From Sulfitobacter sp. LCG007 (lineage in GTDB: Bacteria; Pseudomonadota; Alphaproteobacteria; Rhodobacterales; Rhodobacteraceae): DNA of 64,000 nucleotides. The translations under genes and the position numbers were made by a program. Every line of letters starts with the position of its first letter. Position 1 is the first letter of the stretch. Positions 1 to 9,253 of the stretch are shown in pieces. Location of the stretch: positions 1,612,001 to 1,676,000 of the forward strand of contig NZ_CP161805.1 of the NCBI RefSeq assembly GCF_040801785.1, in the 5' to 3' direction. The notes below the pieces were generated by a model, which was not told where the DNA came from, ran no database searches, and worked only from the letters and a program-made list of their open reading frames with translations.

Positions 1-271
1 CCGCTCTGTCCGTTGACCCAAAATCCGTTCTCTCGGCCGGTTATTCTCTGGACCTGATGACTGCGCCATTTGAGTAAACAGCTTGCAAGGCTCTGTAACG
101 AAAAAGATTTTGCGCGCGGCACCTGAGCACTTCGACGCGAGCGGCGTTTGGTCGGACGGAACAGAAATCGAACACTCTTTGAAAAAATCGGCAAGTGAAA
201 GAATGGACTGCTCCGTCAAGTTCCGTTCACGAAAGCCTATCTTCGCGAGGCAGATTGCTCATCAGAAGCCG

Positions 272-1561
272 CTAAAGGCTCTTGGCAAGCGCTTCAGCAA
301 AGCGCTTCAAGCCGCTCCGCTCTGAGATACGACAAACACCAAGTTCAACTGCCCGGATGAGTACACCGTCTGCTACAGCCCTTGCAAATTCTGCTGCATG
401 TCCGACCTCGTAGTGAGAGGAAGGCGCGTCGTCCACTGATCGCGGATAGACCAGCACAACCTCGAAAATCCCCGTTGCGCGCGAGAAAGCCAAAGACTCA
501 TAGATATCGGCATTGGAAATCGAAGTAGAAGAGCGATCCACATGCCCTTTGTATTTTGCGTCCACGATGACCCGGCGCGAACCAGTGGTATTGGAAATCG
601 TGACAATCGCGTCGGGAACGACGTTGAGCACCCTGACTGCCCCATCCTGCGTTCTCGTCCCAAGCCTATTCGGTGACTGGAGCAGCACATTCTTGGGTAA
701 GAGTGCATTGCGGAGAGATAACGACACGAGCTGCTCCCAAACCTGCCATGTCTGCATGACGTAGCCTGGCGCAAGAGCATTCTTGGGATCATAGGCGCCG
801 CCAAGACCCCGCAGGATGTCGAGAGAAAGATCAAATGTTGGTTGCCAAGCGCGCGAACGGCTCGGCAGCCGTCGATCCTGTAGACGTGATGGCCTCAGTT
901 GATGCGGCAGATGTTGCGCAAGACGCTCGAGTCGCACGCGGGTTTCGACGTCGGGAACAATGGGCGCGAGGCCTGGCGCAGCCGCCCTGATTACCGCGTT
1001 GTAGGGATTTTCACGGGTGAACGACGTCACCGATTGCGGAAAGCCTTCCTCTGTTGGAACAGACAACTCCTCGGGGTCAAAATCCCCTTCAATGGCAAAC
1101 TCGCTGTGGGACAAGCGGCGATAGGTTCGCAGCGGTCTACGCTGGTTCTTCCAGTACATCTCGATCAGAGAGCGCCCGATCAGCGTCGCAAGATCAGATG
1201 TCGCGCGGGCCGATGATTTCAGTCCCTCGTTGTCGAGTAGCCGCCCATGATGTGAAAGCGTGGCCAAGAGGAAGAAATCTTCACGCCATCCGGGTGCATT
1301 GCCGAGAAATTTAGGCGCAATTTCAAGTTCAAGACCTGGCGCCAGGACAATCAAACCCGCCACGTTCTGAAACTGATAGCGGTCGGCATTAATGGATAGC
1401 GGAACGCTCTCCAGTCCGAGGATCCCGCGCACACGGTCTCCGGAACGAAGCAAAAGTTCGCGCGCGGTGGACGCCGAGACCTCGGCACGCTTGGCAATTT
1501 CCTCGTGGAGAGCCGAAGGCTTCGCATACTCAACAGCTGTGAAGCGCTGCCATGGGCGCAT
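272..1561 (-). CDS. McrC-like restriction nuclease subunit
   Basis: A 429-aa protein that fits the McrC family, the nuclease partner of McrB NTPases in modification-dependent or McrBC-like site-specific restriction. The C-terminal half carries a PD-(D/E)xK core: E277 in a helix, P316-D317, then D334-A-K336 at the end of the next strand, and a following helix with Y354-E355. The first 230 residues would be the McrB-binding part by analogy with McrC. It is the last gene of a five-gene minus-strand operon and starts 5 nt after the stop of the McrB-like gene. Family membership rests on the motif pattern and the neighbour. The DNA target (methylated or not) cannot be read from the sequence. Confidence 0.85.
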   Translation of the reverse strand: MRPWQRFTAVEYAKPSALHEEIAKRAEVSASTARELLLRSGDRVRGILGLESVPLSINADRYQFQNVAGLIVLAPGLELEIAPKFLGNAPGWREDFFLLATLSHHGRLLDNEGLKSSARATSDLATLIGRSLIEMYWKNQRRPLRTYRRLSHSEFAIEGDFDPEELSVPTEEGFPQSVTSFTRENPYNAVIRAAAPGLAPIVPDVETRVRLERLAQHLPHQLRPSRLQDRRLPSRSRAWQPTFDLSLDILRGLGGAYDPKNALAPGYVMQTWQVWEQLVSLSLRNALLPKNVLLQSPNRLGTRTQDGAVRVLNVVPDAIVTISNTTGSRRVIVDAKYKGHVDRSSTSISNADIYESLAFSRATGIFEVVLVYPRSVDDAPSSHYEVGHAAEFARAVADGVLIRAVELGVCRISERSGLKRFAEALAKSL

Positions 1562-1566
1562 GACGA

Positions 1567-2685
1567 CTAAACAGCCTTTTGGGACAGGGCGACGAACAGA
1601 TCATAAACCTGCGAAGCATCAATGCTCACCGGACCATTGATCATGGCACGGGGTGCATCCCCGAAGGACGTCTCTTCCAAGCTGTAGGGGTTTCCGGCAA
1701 TGCCGCGATCTGCGTTCAAGACGATGGCGGTTCCACGTACGTCACCGAAGAACGCTTCATCGATGTGATTTTTGACCGTCCGCCATGCTGTCGCAAAATG
1801 GGCAAGAGCGTCAGACACGTTTGAGGGCTTGGCGTTGTTGGCCATGAGCACTCCGTGACCAATCCTGAATTCTGGCCCTCGTCCGAGCGCAATTCTTTGG
1901 TTTATCGCGTCAAAAGCCTGAATAGCAGCCTCGCTCACATCGCCTGCGGAACTTGGGCTCGGCGGCAAACTTGCCATCGGTGTCGCGGCAACACCGAAAT
2001 GAACCCGCAAAACCGAAGACTTGGGTTCCAGATTGAAAGGAGCCCAACGCCGAAGGAAGGCTACATCCAGCGGCTCGACCGAGACATCCGCCTGGTTCAT
2101 TGCTGCAAGAATGTAGAGCCGCGATGGAAAAGCATACTCGATCAGATCACCGTCCACCGGATTGATCAGATCGAAGAACTGTGTTGCAGCCGTCCGCTTG
2201 CCGTCCGGCGCAAGGCGCTTATCGGATTCGATGGCCACGATAGCTCCGCCGAATACTTGCACGGTCGGGCCGCGGTTAATCTCATCGATAATGAGGAGCG
2301 CCGCGCTATCCGGCTGCTTTGCATACTCACTGGCACGGTAGAGAATGCCTTCGGTAATTCTGAACGTGCCCGGCGGCGTGCCGACGCGGACGTCAGGCAT
2401 CACGCCTGTCAGGAAATCCCGGTACTTGCTGGACTGATGAAGAACGCAGCGAAAGACTTTCCGGTTGGCGGACGTCCCGATTGCACCCGGCAGGGTTGTC
2501 GTGGGCGTTGGCGGGATGGGGACTGGTGCACCTGGTTGATGCGTCGGTGTGCTGGAGTGCCCTTTGGCTTCAAAGAGGCTCGCAACCTCGCTCAGCAGCA
2601 TGGACTTGCCCGTGCCCGGCGGCCCCGCAAGCAGGACGTTGCGGCGGTTCTCAAGCAGGTCCAGAATGTCGTTGGCGTCAGCCAT
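1567..2685 (-). CDS. McrB-like AAA+ NTPase, short form
   Basis: A 372-aa AAA+ protein with Walker A GPPGTGKS (residues 21-28), Walker B LLIIDEINR (130-138), a sensor-1 region AAMNQAD (194-200) and an arginine-finger-like FLRRW (210-214), as in the McrB/MoxR branch. E. coli McrB has an N-terminal DNA-recognition domain of roughly 160 residues before its Walker A. Here the NTPase begins almost at residue 1, so that domain is missing. The gene overlaps the upstream 188-aa gene by 8 nt, which suggests the recognition domain is encoded separately. It probably forms the motor of a McrBC-type complex that drives translocation and activates the McrC-like nuclease. GTP versus ATP use cannot be told. 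Confidence 0.85.
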   Translation of the reverse strand: MADANDILDLLENRRNVLLAGPPGTGKSMLLSEVASLFEAKGHSSTPTHQPGAPVPIPPTPTTTLPGAIGTSANRKVFRCVLHQSSKYRDFLTGVMPDVRVGTPPGTFRITEGILYRASEYAKQPDSAALLIIDEINRGPTVQVFGGAIVAIESDKRLAPDGKRTAATQFFDLINPVDGDLIEYAFPSRLYILAAMNQADVSVEPLDVAFLRRWAPFNLEPKSSVLRVHFGVAATPMASLPPSPSSAGDVSEAAIQAFDAINQRIALGRGPEFRIGHGVLMANNAKPSNVSDALAHFATAWRTVKNHIDEAFFGDVRGTAIVLNADRGIAGNPYSLEETSFGDAPRAMINGPVSIDASQVYDLFVALSQKAV

Positions 2686-3244
2686 GTGGGTATTGCTCTT
2701 TTGCTACCAAGTCTAAAAAGGCTGACTTGCACCCGTCGTCGAACCAATCCTGCGCAAACTTCTTGATCTTCGGGTCCCAGTTTTGGGTAAGAAGGCTCGT
2801 CTCGGTTGTGAAATACAGCCAAATATCTCCATTGGCTTGCTGGAACATCATGAACACCGAACGACCGCCATTGGGATCATTTTGGATCAAGCCATCAAGA
2901 GCAAACTCGGAGATGCGTGCTATTCGGCATTCATTCGGGCGCGCGTCTGTGGCAGGCCATATCTCCATCGTGGCGCTCTTATCGCCAGTCGGCTCATGCC
3001 AAGTGACCGTGCCACTCAGAACCTCGATTTGAGACGTGACCCCTTTTGCCTTGCGGGTCTTGGTCGTCTTGTTCGGGAACATGCGCCGAAAAAAAGGCAA
3101 GAACTCGGTTTCCGGCCGAAAACGCAGATCGCGAGCGCCGCCGCCGCTGTCCGCGTCATTTGACTTGGCGATAAACTTCCGGCGATCTCCGTCTTCGATA
3201 TTTTGAAGGAGAACCCGCTCAATAGTCTGCGAACTACTGCTCAC
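2678..3244 (-). CDS. Unknown 188-aa protein in McrBC-like operon
   Basis: No family recognised. It starts at GTG (3242-3244) overlapping the stop of the upstream methyltransferase as GTGA, and runs 8 nt into the McrB-like gene, so it is translationally coupled on both sides. The protein is soluble, with a basic N-terminal third (KTTKTRKAK near residue 70) followed by a beta-rich stretch and aromatic residues (WLYF, QNW). I infer that it could be the DNA-recognition subunit missing from the adjacent McrB-like NTPase. An inhibitor or adaptor role is also possible. Confidence 0.7.
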   Translation of the reverse strand: MSSSSQTIERVLLQNIEDGDRRKFIAKSNDADSGGGARDLRFRPETEFLPFFRRMFPNKTTKTRKAKGVTSQIEVLSGTVTWHEPTGDKSATMEIWPATDARPNECRIARISEFALDGLIQNDPNGGRSVFMMFQQANGDIWLYFTTETSLLTQNWDPKIKKFAQDWFDDGCKSAFLDLVAKEQYPHG

Positions 3245-5463
3245 CGCACAACCTCGTTGGATTTTTCTCGAATATTGCTGACGAACTCGGAGCTGACATA
3301 GGGTATTGCGCCGAGTTTGCGCGCGCGCTCTACACGCTGGGCGATTTGTTCATTTCCCGCTTCTGCGTTCCGGAGCCAGGCCGAAAGCAGGACGTCTTCT
3401 GTGATGGTGGACGATGTCTCGCCCTGTATTGCGGGTTGGCCGCGATCCAACAGAGGAAAGTCCCGCAACATGAGCCTTAGGTCATCCTCGGAACAACCAT
3501 ATGCGCGTGCGACCAGAACGTCCGCTTCGCAGCGCAGTTCGGCAATCCGCCAGACATTCTCGAAGCTCGAATTTTTTGACTGATCAAGCTCATGCAATTT
3601 TCGAGCGACGCTAATCAGGCGCTGCGCAGGTAGTGAATTGATATCAAGGTTGGGGAGCCGAAGGGAGAGCAGGACGAAGTAATTTACCGTCGTCGTGACG
3701 ATGCGCCGAAGAAGCCAATCAAAGGGAAGAGAGTTGGCAATAGCCAGCCAAAGGAAAAGTCGATCATCCGATGGGTCATTGGGGAAAGAAATCGTCGGGA
3801 CCTTGTTTCCGCAGATAACTTCTGGCGGGATCAACGCAGCCATCATAGACCGCTCATTAGTTTGCCCTGTGATATCACAGAAGCCCACGCGCATGCGCCG
3901 AGAGCGCCGCGTGGCTTCTGCGGATGCTGCGCTTAACGGCAGCCAGAACTGTGGAGCGACCCGGCTTTGTCCTGGTGGGAGATTGTGCCAAACGGCGCTT
4001 CGTCCTTCACCAGAGACGTAAGATTTGCACCCTAGACGGTGCGGTTGGACCATTCGGCCCTCAATGACCGGAAGGCATCCCTTTTCTGGCCGTTTAACAA
4101 AGTAACGGCGGCCATGCGTCATATCGATCTCACGGCAAAACTCGGGATACCAAGGCGAATCCTCTGATGAGATCACCAACCCGCCATTCTGCATTTTCTT
4201 GAACAGATGCCATTCCTCTGCCGAGCGCACCTCGGGAAGAGTAAGGTCGGAGCGCAAATGTTCGATATCCTTGAGCGCAAGACGTACCTGCGGTGCGGAT
4301 ATCACGCGGTTGCTATCGGCGGTTGCATGGCCAATCTTCACTGCCGCGAGCGCCTTGCTGGAACTCGCCTTGCGGCGGTAATTCACGACTAGAAATTTAA
4401 ACCGCGTGTCGATGGCGAAATGCCGTGCACGGTTTTCCATCACGGTAAAGGCAAGATCATCTGTACCCTCAACGAGCGCCCGCCGCAGAGTTTCAGTGCT
4501 GAGCGAGCGGATCAGACCTGCCGGAACCAAGAGAGCACCGTGCCCACCTGCACGCGTCAGCTTGTAGAGAAGCTCGGCAAAAGCGACGTAAAGATCAGGC
4601 TCGCCTTTCGCCAGTACAGGGTAGCGCTCAATGAGTGATCCCGCCATTGCGGCGCGCTCGGTTTTGGCTTCTTCGTACCCAGCAAGCGATTGCAGGCGGT
4701 AGCTCGTTCCGTAGTCGCGGGTTTCGCCGTTCGCTTTGGCGTATTCATGCCTTGTAAGCTTGACCTTTTCCCAGGGAGGGTTCGCGATCACAACGTCAAA
4801 ACCGTCCTCGCTTAACTCAAGCCAATTGGCGTCTGGGGTAAGCAGGCTGTCCTGTGCTCGCCAGTGGGCGTACATCGCTGCAATGGCATCCAGGTCATCG
4901 GTGAGCGATGCAAGTGAAAGCCGAGTGCCACGTAGAGCGAGCGCTGAAAGATCGGCGGCATAAACGGACTCGCGAAGCCATTCACTGGCCAGCAGGCGAT
5001 CCGGCCCACAGGCTACGATGGAAACGGCTGTCAGCAATATCCCGGCACCGCAGGCCGGATCGAGAACCTTTGCCCCTTTCGTGAAATGTGCCTCAACGCT
5101 GTGAGCGAGATGCAGGGCTAGCCGAAAGTCTGTGTGATACGCACCGCTATTTCGCTGCTCACTGTGATCAAGGGCTTCCCGAGCCAGTGCGCTCAAGCAA
5201 AGTGAGGGGTGGATTCCGGTGTCATCCAACAGCTGAACAAGCGTTTTCGCATCGTCAAGCAGGCGCTCGGGAGCCATCAAGGGTTTGATCGCGAACTTCG
5301 AGCAAAATGCGTGAAAATCAAAGCCACCAAGGCGGGCGGATGCCGCTTCCAAGAGTTGGAAGCGCAACTCATGGCTAATCCCGCGATAGCGTTTCAGACA
5401 TTGAGATATGTAGGCATCGGCCTTCGCAAGGCGTTTACCCTCAACTGTACTCGATGGTTTCAT
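3241..5463 (-). CDS. Large adenine-specific DNA methyltransferase (NPPW class)
   Basis: A 740-aa N6-adenine methyltransferase of the Eco57I/type IIG-like class. Motif X-like GAYHTDFRLA is at residues 107-116, the AdoMet-binding motif I VLDPACGAG at 133-141 and catalytic motif IV NPPW at 228-231. The roughly 400-residue C-terminal part after the catalytic core would contain the target-recognition domain. No nuclease motif was seen in the N-terminus, so it looks like a stand-alone modification enzyme. ATG at 5461-5463 overlaps the stop of the upstream Dam-like gene (ATGA). It most likely protects host sites from the McrBC-like nuclease encoded downstream. Confidence 0.85.
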   Translation of the reverse strand: MKPSSTVEGKRLAKADAYISQCLKRYRGISHELRFQLLEAASARLGGFDFHAFCSKFAIKPLMAPERLLDDAKTLVQLLDDTGIHPSLCLSALAREALDHSEQRNSGAYHTDFRLALHLAHSVEAHFTKGAKVLDPACGAGILLTAVSIVACGPDRLLASEWLRESVYAADLSALALRGTRLSLASLTDDLDAIAAMYAHWRAQDSLLTPDANWLELSEDGFDVVIANPPWEKVKLTRHEYAKANGETRDYGTSYRLQSLAGYEEAKTERAAMAGSLIERYPVLAKGEPDLYVAFAELLYKLTRAGGHGALLVPAGLIRSLSTETLRRALVEGTDDLAFTVMENRARHFAIDTRFKFLVVNYRRKASSSKALAAVKIGHATADSNRVISAPQVRLALKDIEHLRSDLTLPEVRSAEEWHLFKKMQNGGLVISSEDSPWYPEFCREIDMTHGRRYFVKRPEKGCLPVIEGRMVQPHRLGCKSYVSGEGRSAVWHNLPPGQSRVAPQFWLPLSAASAEATRRSRRMRVGFCDITGQTNERSMMAALIPPEVICGNKVPTISFPNDPSDDRLFLWLAIANSLPFDWLLRRIVTTTVNYFVLLSLRLPNLDINSLPAQRLISVARKLHELDQSKNSSFENVWRIAELRCEADVLVARAYGCSEDDLRLMLRDFPLLDRGQPAIQGETSSTITEDVLLSAWLRNAEAGNEQIAQRVERARKLGAIPYVSSEFVSNIREKSNEVVR

Positions 5464-6503
5464 GCGGCGACGCGCTTTGCTTCCTTGGTCTTTTCGATGC
5501 AGAAAAGCAGCTCTCCGACGTCGGAGGCGGCTTTGCTGGCGGCTTTGTTAGGGCGATAGCGACCGATATTCTGAAGCGAATGAACGCTGAGTTCTCCGAT
5601 GCCAGCTAGAGAATCGGAAAGCGATTTGATCGGGACGTGACCTTCGGTGCTATAGGAAAGGAAAATACGGCGAGCCGGGAGTTCCGAAATAAGACGCTCG
5701 ATAGCCTTCGCGGCTCTGACTTTATAGCAAAAGTCAGATGCTTTTTCTCGCCATGGACGAATGCCGCAGACCCCTTCAACTTGAGGCTCATCACCAAGGG
5801 CGATGGTTTCAAGAATGTGATAATAGGCTGCGTATTGGCGTTTGGTGTAGGGAGGGTCTAGATAGACCGTATCCTCCGGCGTGCACGGCACCTGATGAAC
5901 GTCCCGCGTGCTCATGGTCGCATGCGGAGAGACCTCGAGATATTCACCAGGCTCGATCACCAAGGCATCTAGCGATTGCCTCTGCCATTTGGACAGAAAG
6001 CAGCCATAGGTTCCGGCAGTATTTGCGACACGGTTTGAAGCGCGCATCAAATCGGCAATGAGAACGCGCTCTTCATGTGGCGTAATTATATCGCCTTGCC
6101 GCCAGGCGCGGATCTTCTGCCGCATGCCATCGATTTTTTGGGCGTTCTCTTCGGTGAAATACATCCGGGAGACGTCGCAATGACCTGATGATGCTGGGCT
6201 GTACTCGCGCCAAATGAAGCCGCGCACGGGCACTGCTTCATTAAGAGCGGCAATCGCGTTTTTGTAGCCCGAAAGCCCCTTAAAAGGGATATCGGCTTTG
6301 GACGTCACGCGCGCGTAGGACATGATGGCCGAGGAAGCCAAATGATCGTTAACGTGAACGGGCCAGCCAGCGCGGGACGCTGCTTCGGCAACTGCTCCTG
6401 TCCCCGAGAAGCCATCCACGAATACACCGCCGTCAGGCGCGCCAATGTGATCAATGATGGCTTCCACAATACGCGCCTTGGAGCCAATATACCGGAATGA
6501 CAT
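5460..6503 (-). CDS. D12-class (Dam-like) adenine DNA methyltransferase
   Basis: A 347-aa protein of the MethyltransfD12 family. It opens with FRYIGSKARIV, the usual start of this family, followed by motif I FVDGFSGTGAVA (residues 28-39) and catalytic motif IV DPPY (216-219). I chose ATG 6501-6503 because AGGGAG lies 10 nt upstream and the family alignment begins there; an ORF extension to 6566 adds 21 unlikely residues. It is the first gene of the five-gene operon. Together with the next gene it gives the locus two adenine methyltransferases, which could modify the two strands of an asymmetric site or two different sites. Confidence 0.87.
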   Translation of the reverse strand: MSFRYIGSKARIVEAIIDHIGAPDGGVFVDGFSGTGAVAEAASRAGWPVHVNDHLASSAIMSYARVTSKADIPFKGLSGYKNAIAALNEAVPVRGFIWREYSPASSGHCDVSRMYFTEENAQKIDGMRQKIRAWRQGDIITPHEERVLIADLMRASNRVANTAGTYGCFLSKWQRQSLDALVIEPGEYLEVSPHATMSTRDVHQVPCTPEDTVYLDPPYTKRQYAAYYHILETIALGDEPQVEGVCGIRPWREKASDFCYKVRAAKAIERLISELPARRIFLSYSTEGHVPIKSLSDSLAGIGELSVHSLQNIGRYRPNKAASKAASDVGELLFCIEKTKEAKRVAA

Positions 6504-6907
6504 GCGTGCGGTCTCCCTGCCTGCTCGGTTTTTGTTGTCATGCCGGGAAAAGGAGCGGGATGGCATGGATCGTTTCTTAGCCCACGCAGACTGCTCAGGC
6601 GTTAACAGTGGTGATTTGTTCGGTCTGATCGGGTGGCATGGGCCTAGGTTGGTCTACTCCGCCAACATTGCACATACGGCGAGCAGGACGCAATATATTG
6701 TAGGCTCGCACAGCATGGATGCTACTGACTTGCTCGGCTGTTGCGCTCCGTTCGTAGTGGGGCCTGCATTTGATCTTGGACTTTTCACACGATCGCCCGG
6801 AGCCTGAGTTTCCGAGTCTCTTCTGAGCGCCCCTTGGTCCTGCCGCAGGGGAGCTGCCACGCAGCGATGGGCGAAGCCAACTGGGTTTATGGGGCCTTTG
6901 TCGCCGT
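6504..6907. other. Intergenic region between RM operon and prophage
   Basis: No convincing gene in 404 bases. Short open frames on both strands lack coding character or a ribosome binding site. The stretch must contain the promoter of the leftward restriction-modification operon and the 3' end of the prophage early operon, and is a likely place for the left attachment site of the serine-recombinase prophage. No att core was identifiable, because large serine recombinases use very short crossover sequences. Confidence 0.5.
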
Positions 6908-7282
6908 TCAGTCTAACCTGCGCTCCCACTCCAACGGCACGTCTTTCAATACTCCCACCAGCGTCACCCCAACGCCCTGCCTCCCGTCCAGAATCGCTTC
7001 GACGACGACGGGAGCGAGCAACGTGAGCCGCATGACACGCGTCATGTACGACGGCGCAATGCCCTCATGTTCAGCCAGATCGGCGATGGTGGCAAACTCG
7101 CCTGAGTCGAGCATGCGCTTCCAGCGGAAGGCGCGTGCCAGTGCCTTGACCAGCGTGTTATCCGGCTTCCGCGTTTGTGCAGCGCCCTCTGGCAACTGCA
7201 TTTCCTTGCGCCCGCCGCGCTTAACCAGTCGAAACGGAACATGGATGGTGACGGTCTCCGGGACCGGTGGCGTCCGGGTCAT
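6908..7282 (-). CDS. Phage HTH protein downstream of recombinase
   Basis: A 124-aa protein whose second half resembles a helix-turn-helix of the ParB/KorB type (TIADLAEHEGIAPSYMTRVM, about residues 66-85). ATG 7280-7282 overlaps the recombinase stop as ATGA, so it is coupled to the recombinase. In rhodobacteral prophages such small proteins often sit directly after the serine recombinase. I infer a role as recombination directionality or DNA-binding accessory factor, but no function has been shown by anything in this sequence. Confidence 0.65.
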   Translation of the reverse strand: MTRTPPVPETVTIHVPFRLVKRGGRKEMQLPEGAAQTRKPDNTLVKALARAFRWKRMLDSGEFATIADLAEHEGIAPSYMTRVMRLTLLAPVVVEAILDGRQGVGVTLVGVLKDVPLEWERRLD

Positions 7283-8601
7283 GTGGCTGCTCCAGCATCG
7301 GCTGTGATTTCACGCGCCAGTGCCGCCAGCCCGTCCATGCGCAGGCGGACGTTGAGACCGCTGCTGCCGATCTCGACACGTTCGACCAACAGGGCCACAA
7401 TGCGCGCCTGTTCAGCCGGGAACAGTTCATCCCACAACGGATCGAACTTCTGGAGGGCCGCGCGTGCATCGGCCTCGGAGATGTCGTCGGCATGGGCACG
7501 CGCTGCCTTCCATGTCCCGGCGATGTTCTCGGGCTGGCGGAACACGGCGCGGAGTTGGTCGATGACGGCCGCCTCGATCTCACCGGCCGGCACGCGTCCG
7601 ACCGGGCAAGACCCAGCCCCGTGCTTTAGCACCGTCTGGCTGACGTAGTAGCGGTAGAGTTTGCCGCCCTTGCGAGTATGGGTCGGCGAGAACGCGGCGC
7701 CATCGGGACCGAAGAGTAGTCCCTTCAACAGCGCGGGCGTGTCGGCGCGAGTCCGGGCGGCGCGCTTGCGGGGGCTTTCCTGCAGGATGGCGTGAACCTT
7801 GTCCCAAGTCTCGCGGTCGATGATCGCGTCGTGTTCGCCGGGATAGCTGTCGCCCTTGTGGACCGACTCGCCAAGGTATGCCCGGTTCGAAAGCATCCGG
7901 TAGAGATACTTCTTATCGATCCGGTTGCCACGAGGCGTGCTGAGGCCACGCGCGCCGACCTCGCTGGCCAGCACCGTGCAGGATCCGATTTCGATGAAGC
8001 GGGTGAAGATCCAGCGCACATGCGCAGCAGCGGTCTCGTCAACCAGCAGCTTGCGGTTTTCCACCCGGTAGCCGAAGGGCGACACCCCGCCCATCCACAT
8101 GCCCTTCTTCCGGCTGGCGGCGACCTTGTCGCGGATGCGCTCGGCCGTCACCTCGCGCTCGAACTGGGCGAACGAGAGCAGGATGTTCAGCGTCAGCCGC
8201 CCCATGGAGGTGGTGGTGTTGAACGACTGCGTCACCGAGACGAAGGTGACGCCGTTCCGGTCGAACACCTCGACCAGCTTGGCGAAATCTGCCAGCGAGC
8301 GGCTGAGGCGGTCGATCTTGTAGACCACCACCACGTCGACCAGCCCTTCTTCGATGTCCTCCAGCAGCCGCCTCAGGCCGGGGCGGTCCAGCGTCCCGCC
8401 CGATATGCCGCCGTCGTCATACTGATCGCGTACCAGCACCCAGCCCTCGGACCGCTGGCTGGCGATGTACGCCTCGCAGGCCTCTCGCTGGGCGTGCAGG
8501 CTGTTGAATTCCTGCTCCAGCCCTTCCTCGGAGGACTTCCGGGTGTAGACGGCGCATCGCAGCTTGCGGACGACCTTCGATTTTTCGGGCGGCTTCGTCA
8601 T
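7279..8601 (-). CDS. Large serine recombinase (phage integrase)
   Basis: A 440-aa site-specific recombinase. The N-terminal resolvase catalytic domain has YTRKSS (residues 19-24, nucleophile S23 or S24), YKIDRLSRS (94-102) and EREVTAERIRDK (148-159). A Recombinase domain (about 180-300) and the C-terminal region follow. The open frame runs further upstream, but ATG 8599-8601 is right: it overlaps the upstream stop as ATGA, and the catalytic domain begins about 12 residues later. It would integrate and excise the prophage. Confidence 0.9.
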   Translation of the reverse strand: MTKPPEKSKVVRKLRCAVYTRKSSEEGLEQEFNSLHAQREACEAYIASQRSEGWVLVRDQYDDGGISGGTLDRPGLRRLLEDIEEGLVDVVVVYKIDRLSRSLADFAKLVEVFDRNGVTFVSVTQSFNTTTSMGRLTLNILLSFAQFEREVTAERIRDKVAASRKKGMWMGGVSPFGYRVENRKLLVDETAAAHVRWIFTRFIEIGSCTVLASEVGARGLSTPRGNRIDKKYLYRMLSNRAYLGESVHKGDSYPGEHDAIIDRETWDKVHAILQESPRKRAARTRADTPALLKGLLFGPDGAAFSPTHTRKGGKLYRYYVSQTVLKHGAGSCPVGRVPAGEIEAAVIDQLRAVFRQPENIAGTWKAARAHADDISEADARAALQKFDPLWDELFPAEQARIVALLVERVEIGSSGLNVRLRMDGLAALAREITADAGAAT

Positions 8602-9053
8602 GTCCGCCCCCTGTGGTTCTTGAGCCCGAAGAAGACCCAGCCGTTCCAGCGCGTGCCGGTGATGGCCCGCGCGATGGCCGAAAGCGACTTGTAGGGCCGC
8701 CCTTGCCATTCGAAGCCATCGGCGGTGACCGTGACGACATACTCGACGCCCTGCCATTCGCGCAGGAGGCGCGTGCCGGTGATGGGGCGGTCGCGGTCGA
8801 GGCGCATTCCGCGCTTCTTCTTGTCGCCGCCGTCCAGTTCTTCGCCCAGCCGTTCCAGCCGCCGGATCGTCTCGGGCTTCAAGCCGCCATAGGCGAGTTC
8901 CTGGATGCGGTAGGCGATACGGCTTTCGAGATAGCGCCGGTTGAACGGCGGCGGTTCGCTGTCGAACAGATCGCGCCACTGCTTTTTCAGGTCAGGCGTC
9001 GGTGTGGTCTTCAGCGCGGCCAGGCGCGCGGGGATGGGGTCGTGCGTCGTCAT
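8598..9053 (-). CDS. DUF2924 domain protein
   Basis: A 151-aa basic protein of the DUF2924 type, which typically precedes serine recombinases in alphaproteobacterial prophages. Features include the central YRIQELAYGGL segment and the C-terminal RDRPITGTRLLREW and RPYKSLSAIARAITGTRWNGW segments, which look like a small DNA-associated fold. Start ATG 9051-9053 overlaps the upstream stop (ATGA), and the stop overlaps the recombinase start. Function is unknown; co-transcription suggests an accessory role in integration or excision. Confidence 0.8.
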   Translation of the reverse strand: MTTHDPIPARLAALKTTPTPDLKKQWRDLFDSEPPPFNRRYLESRIAYRIQELAYGGLKPETIRRLERLGEELDGGDKKKRGMRLDRDRPITGTRLLREWQGVEYVVTVTADGFEWQGRPYKSLSAIARAITGTRWNGWVFFGLKNHRGRT

Positions 9054-9253
9054 GCTTTCTCCGTTGGCTTCCGGGTTGCATGACGGCATTGGTCGGGCGG
9101 ATAGTGTAGGCAACGTTCTCCAGTATCGTCAGATACTTCGTCCGTCTTTCGCATCTGCAACCGAACCAGCCCGAGCGCCAGCAGGCCGCACATTTCGGCG
9201 CGGCGCTCGGCGGGCGTCATCTGGTCGGGCGGGAGCGGATTGGGGCGTTTCAT
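9050..9253 (-). CDS. Small phage protein, 67 aa
   Basis: A 67-aa hypothetical protein starting at ATG 9251-9253, overlapping the helicase stop (ATGA) and ending in an ATGA overlap with DUF2924. The first half is a proline-rich lead (MKRPNPLPPDQMTPAERRAE) followed by a helix. Two cysteines occur near the C-terminus (CLHYPPDQC). Unbroken translational coupling in the early operon supports it as a real gene. No function is assigned. Confidence 0.65.
   Translation of the reverse strand: MKRPNPLPPDQMTPAERRAEMCGLLALGLVRLQMRKTDEVSDDTGERCLHYPPDQCRHATRKPTEKA

Noticed and set aside
83-325. 80-aa plus-strand frame at the left edge
   Set aside because: It overlaps the end of the McrC-like gene, has no ribosome binding site and no protein-like pattern.
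6654-6929. 91-aa minus frame between the RM operon and the prophage
   Set aside because: No ribosome binding site; composition looks random and its upstream end overlaps the 5'-to-3' end of the real HTH gene.
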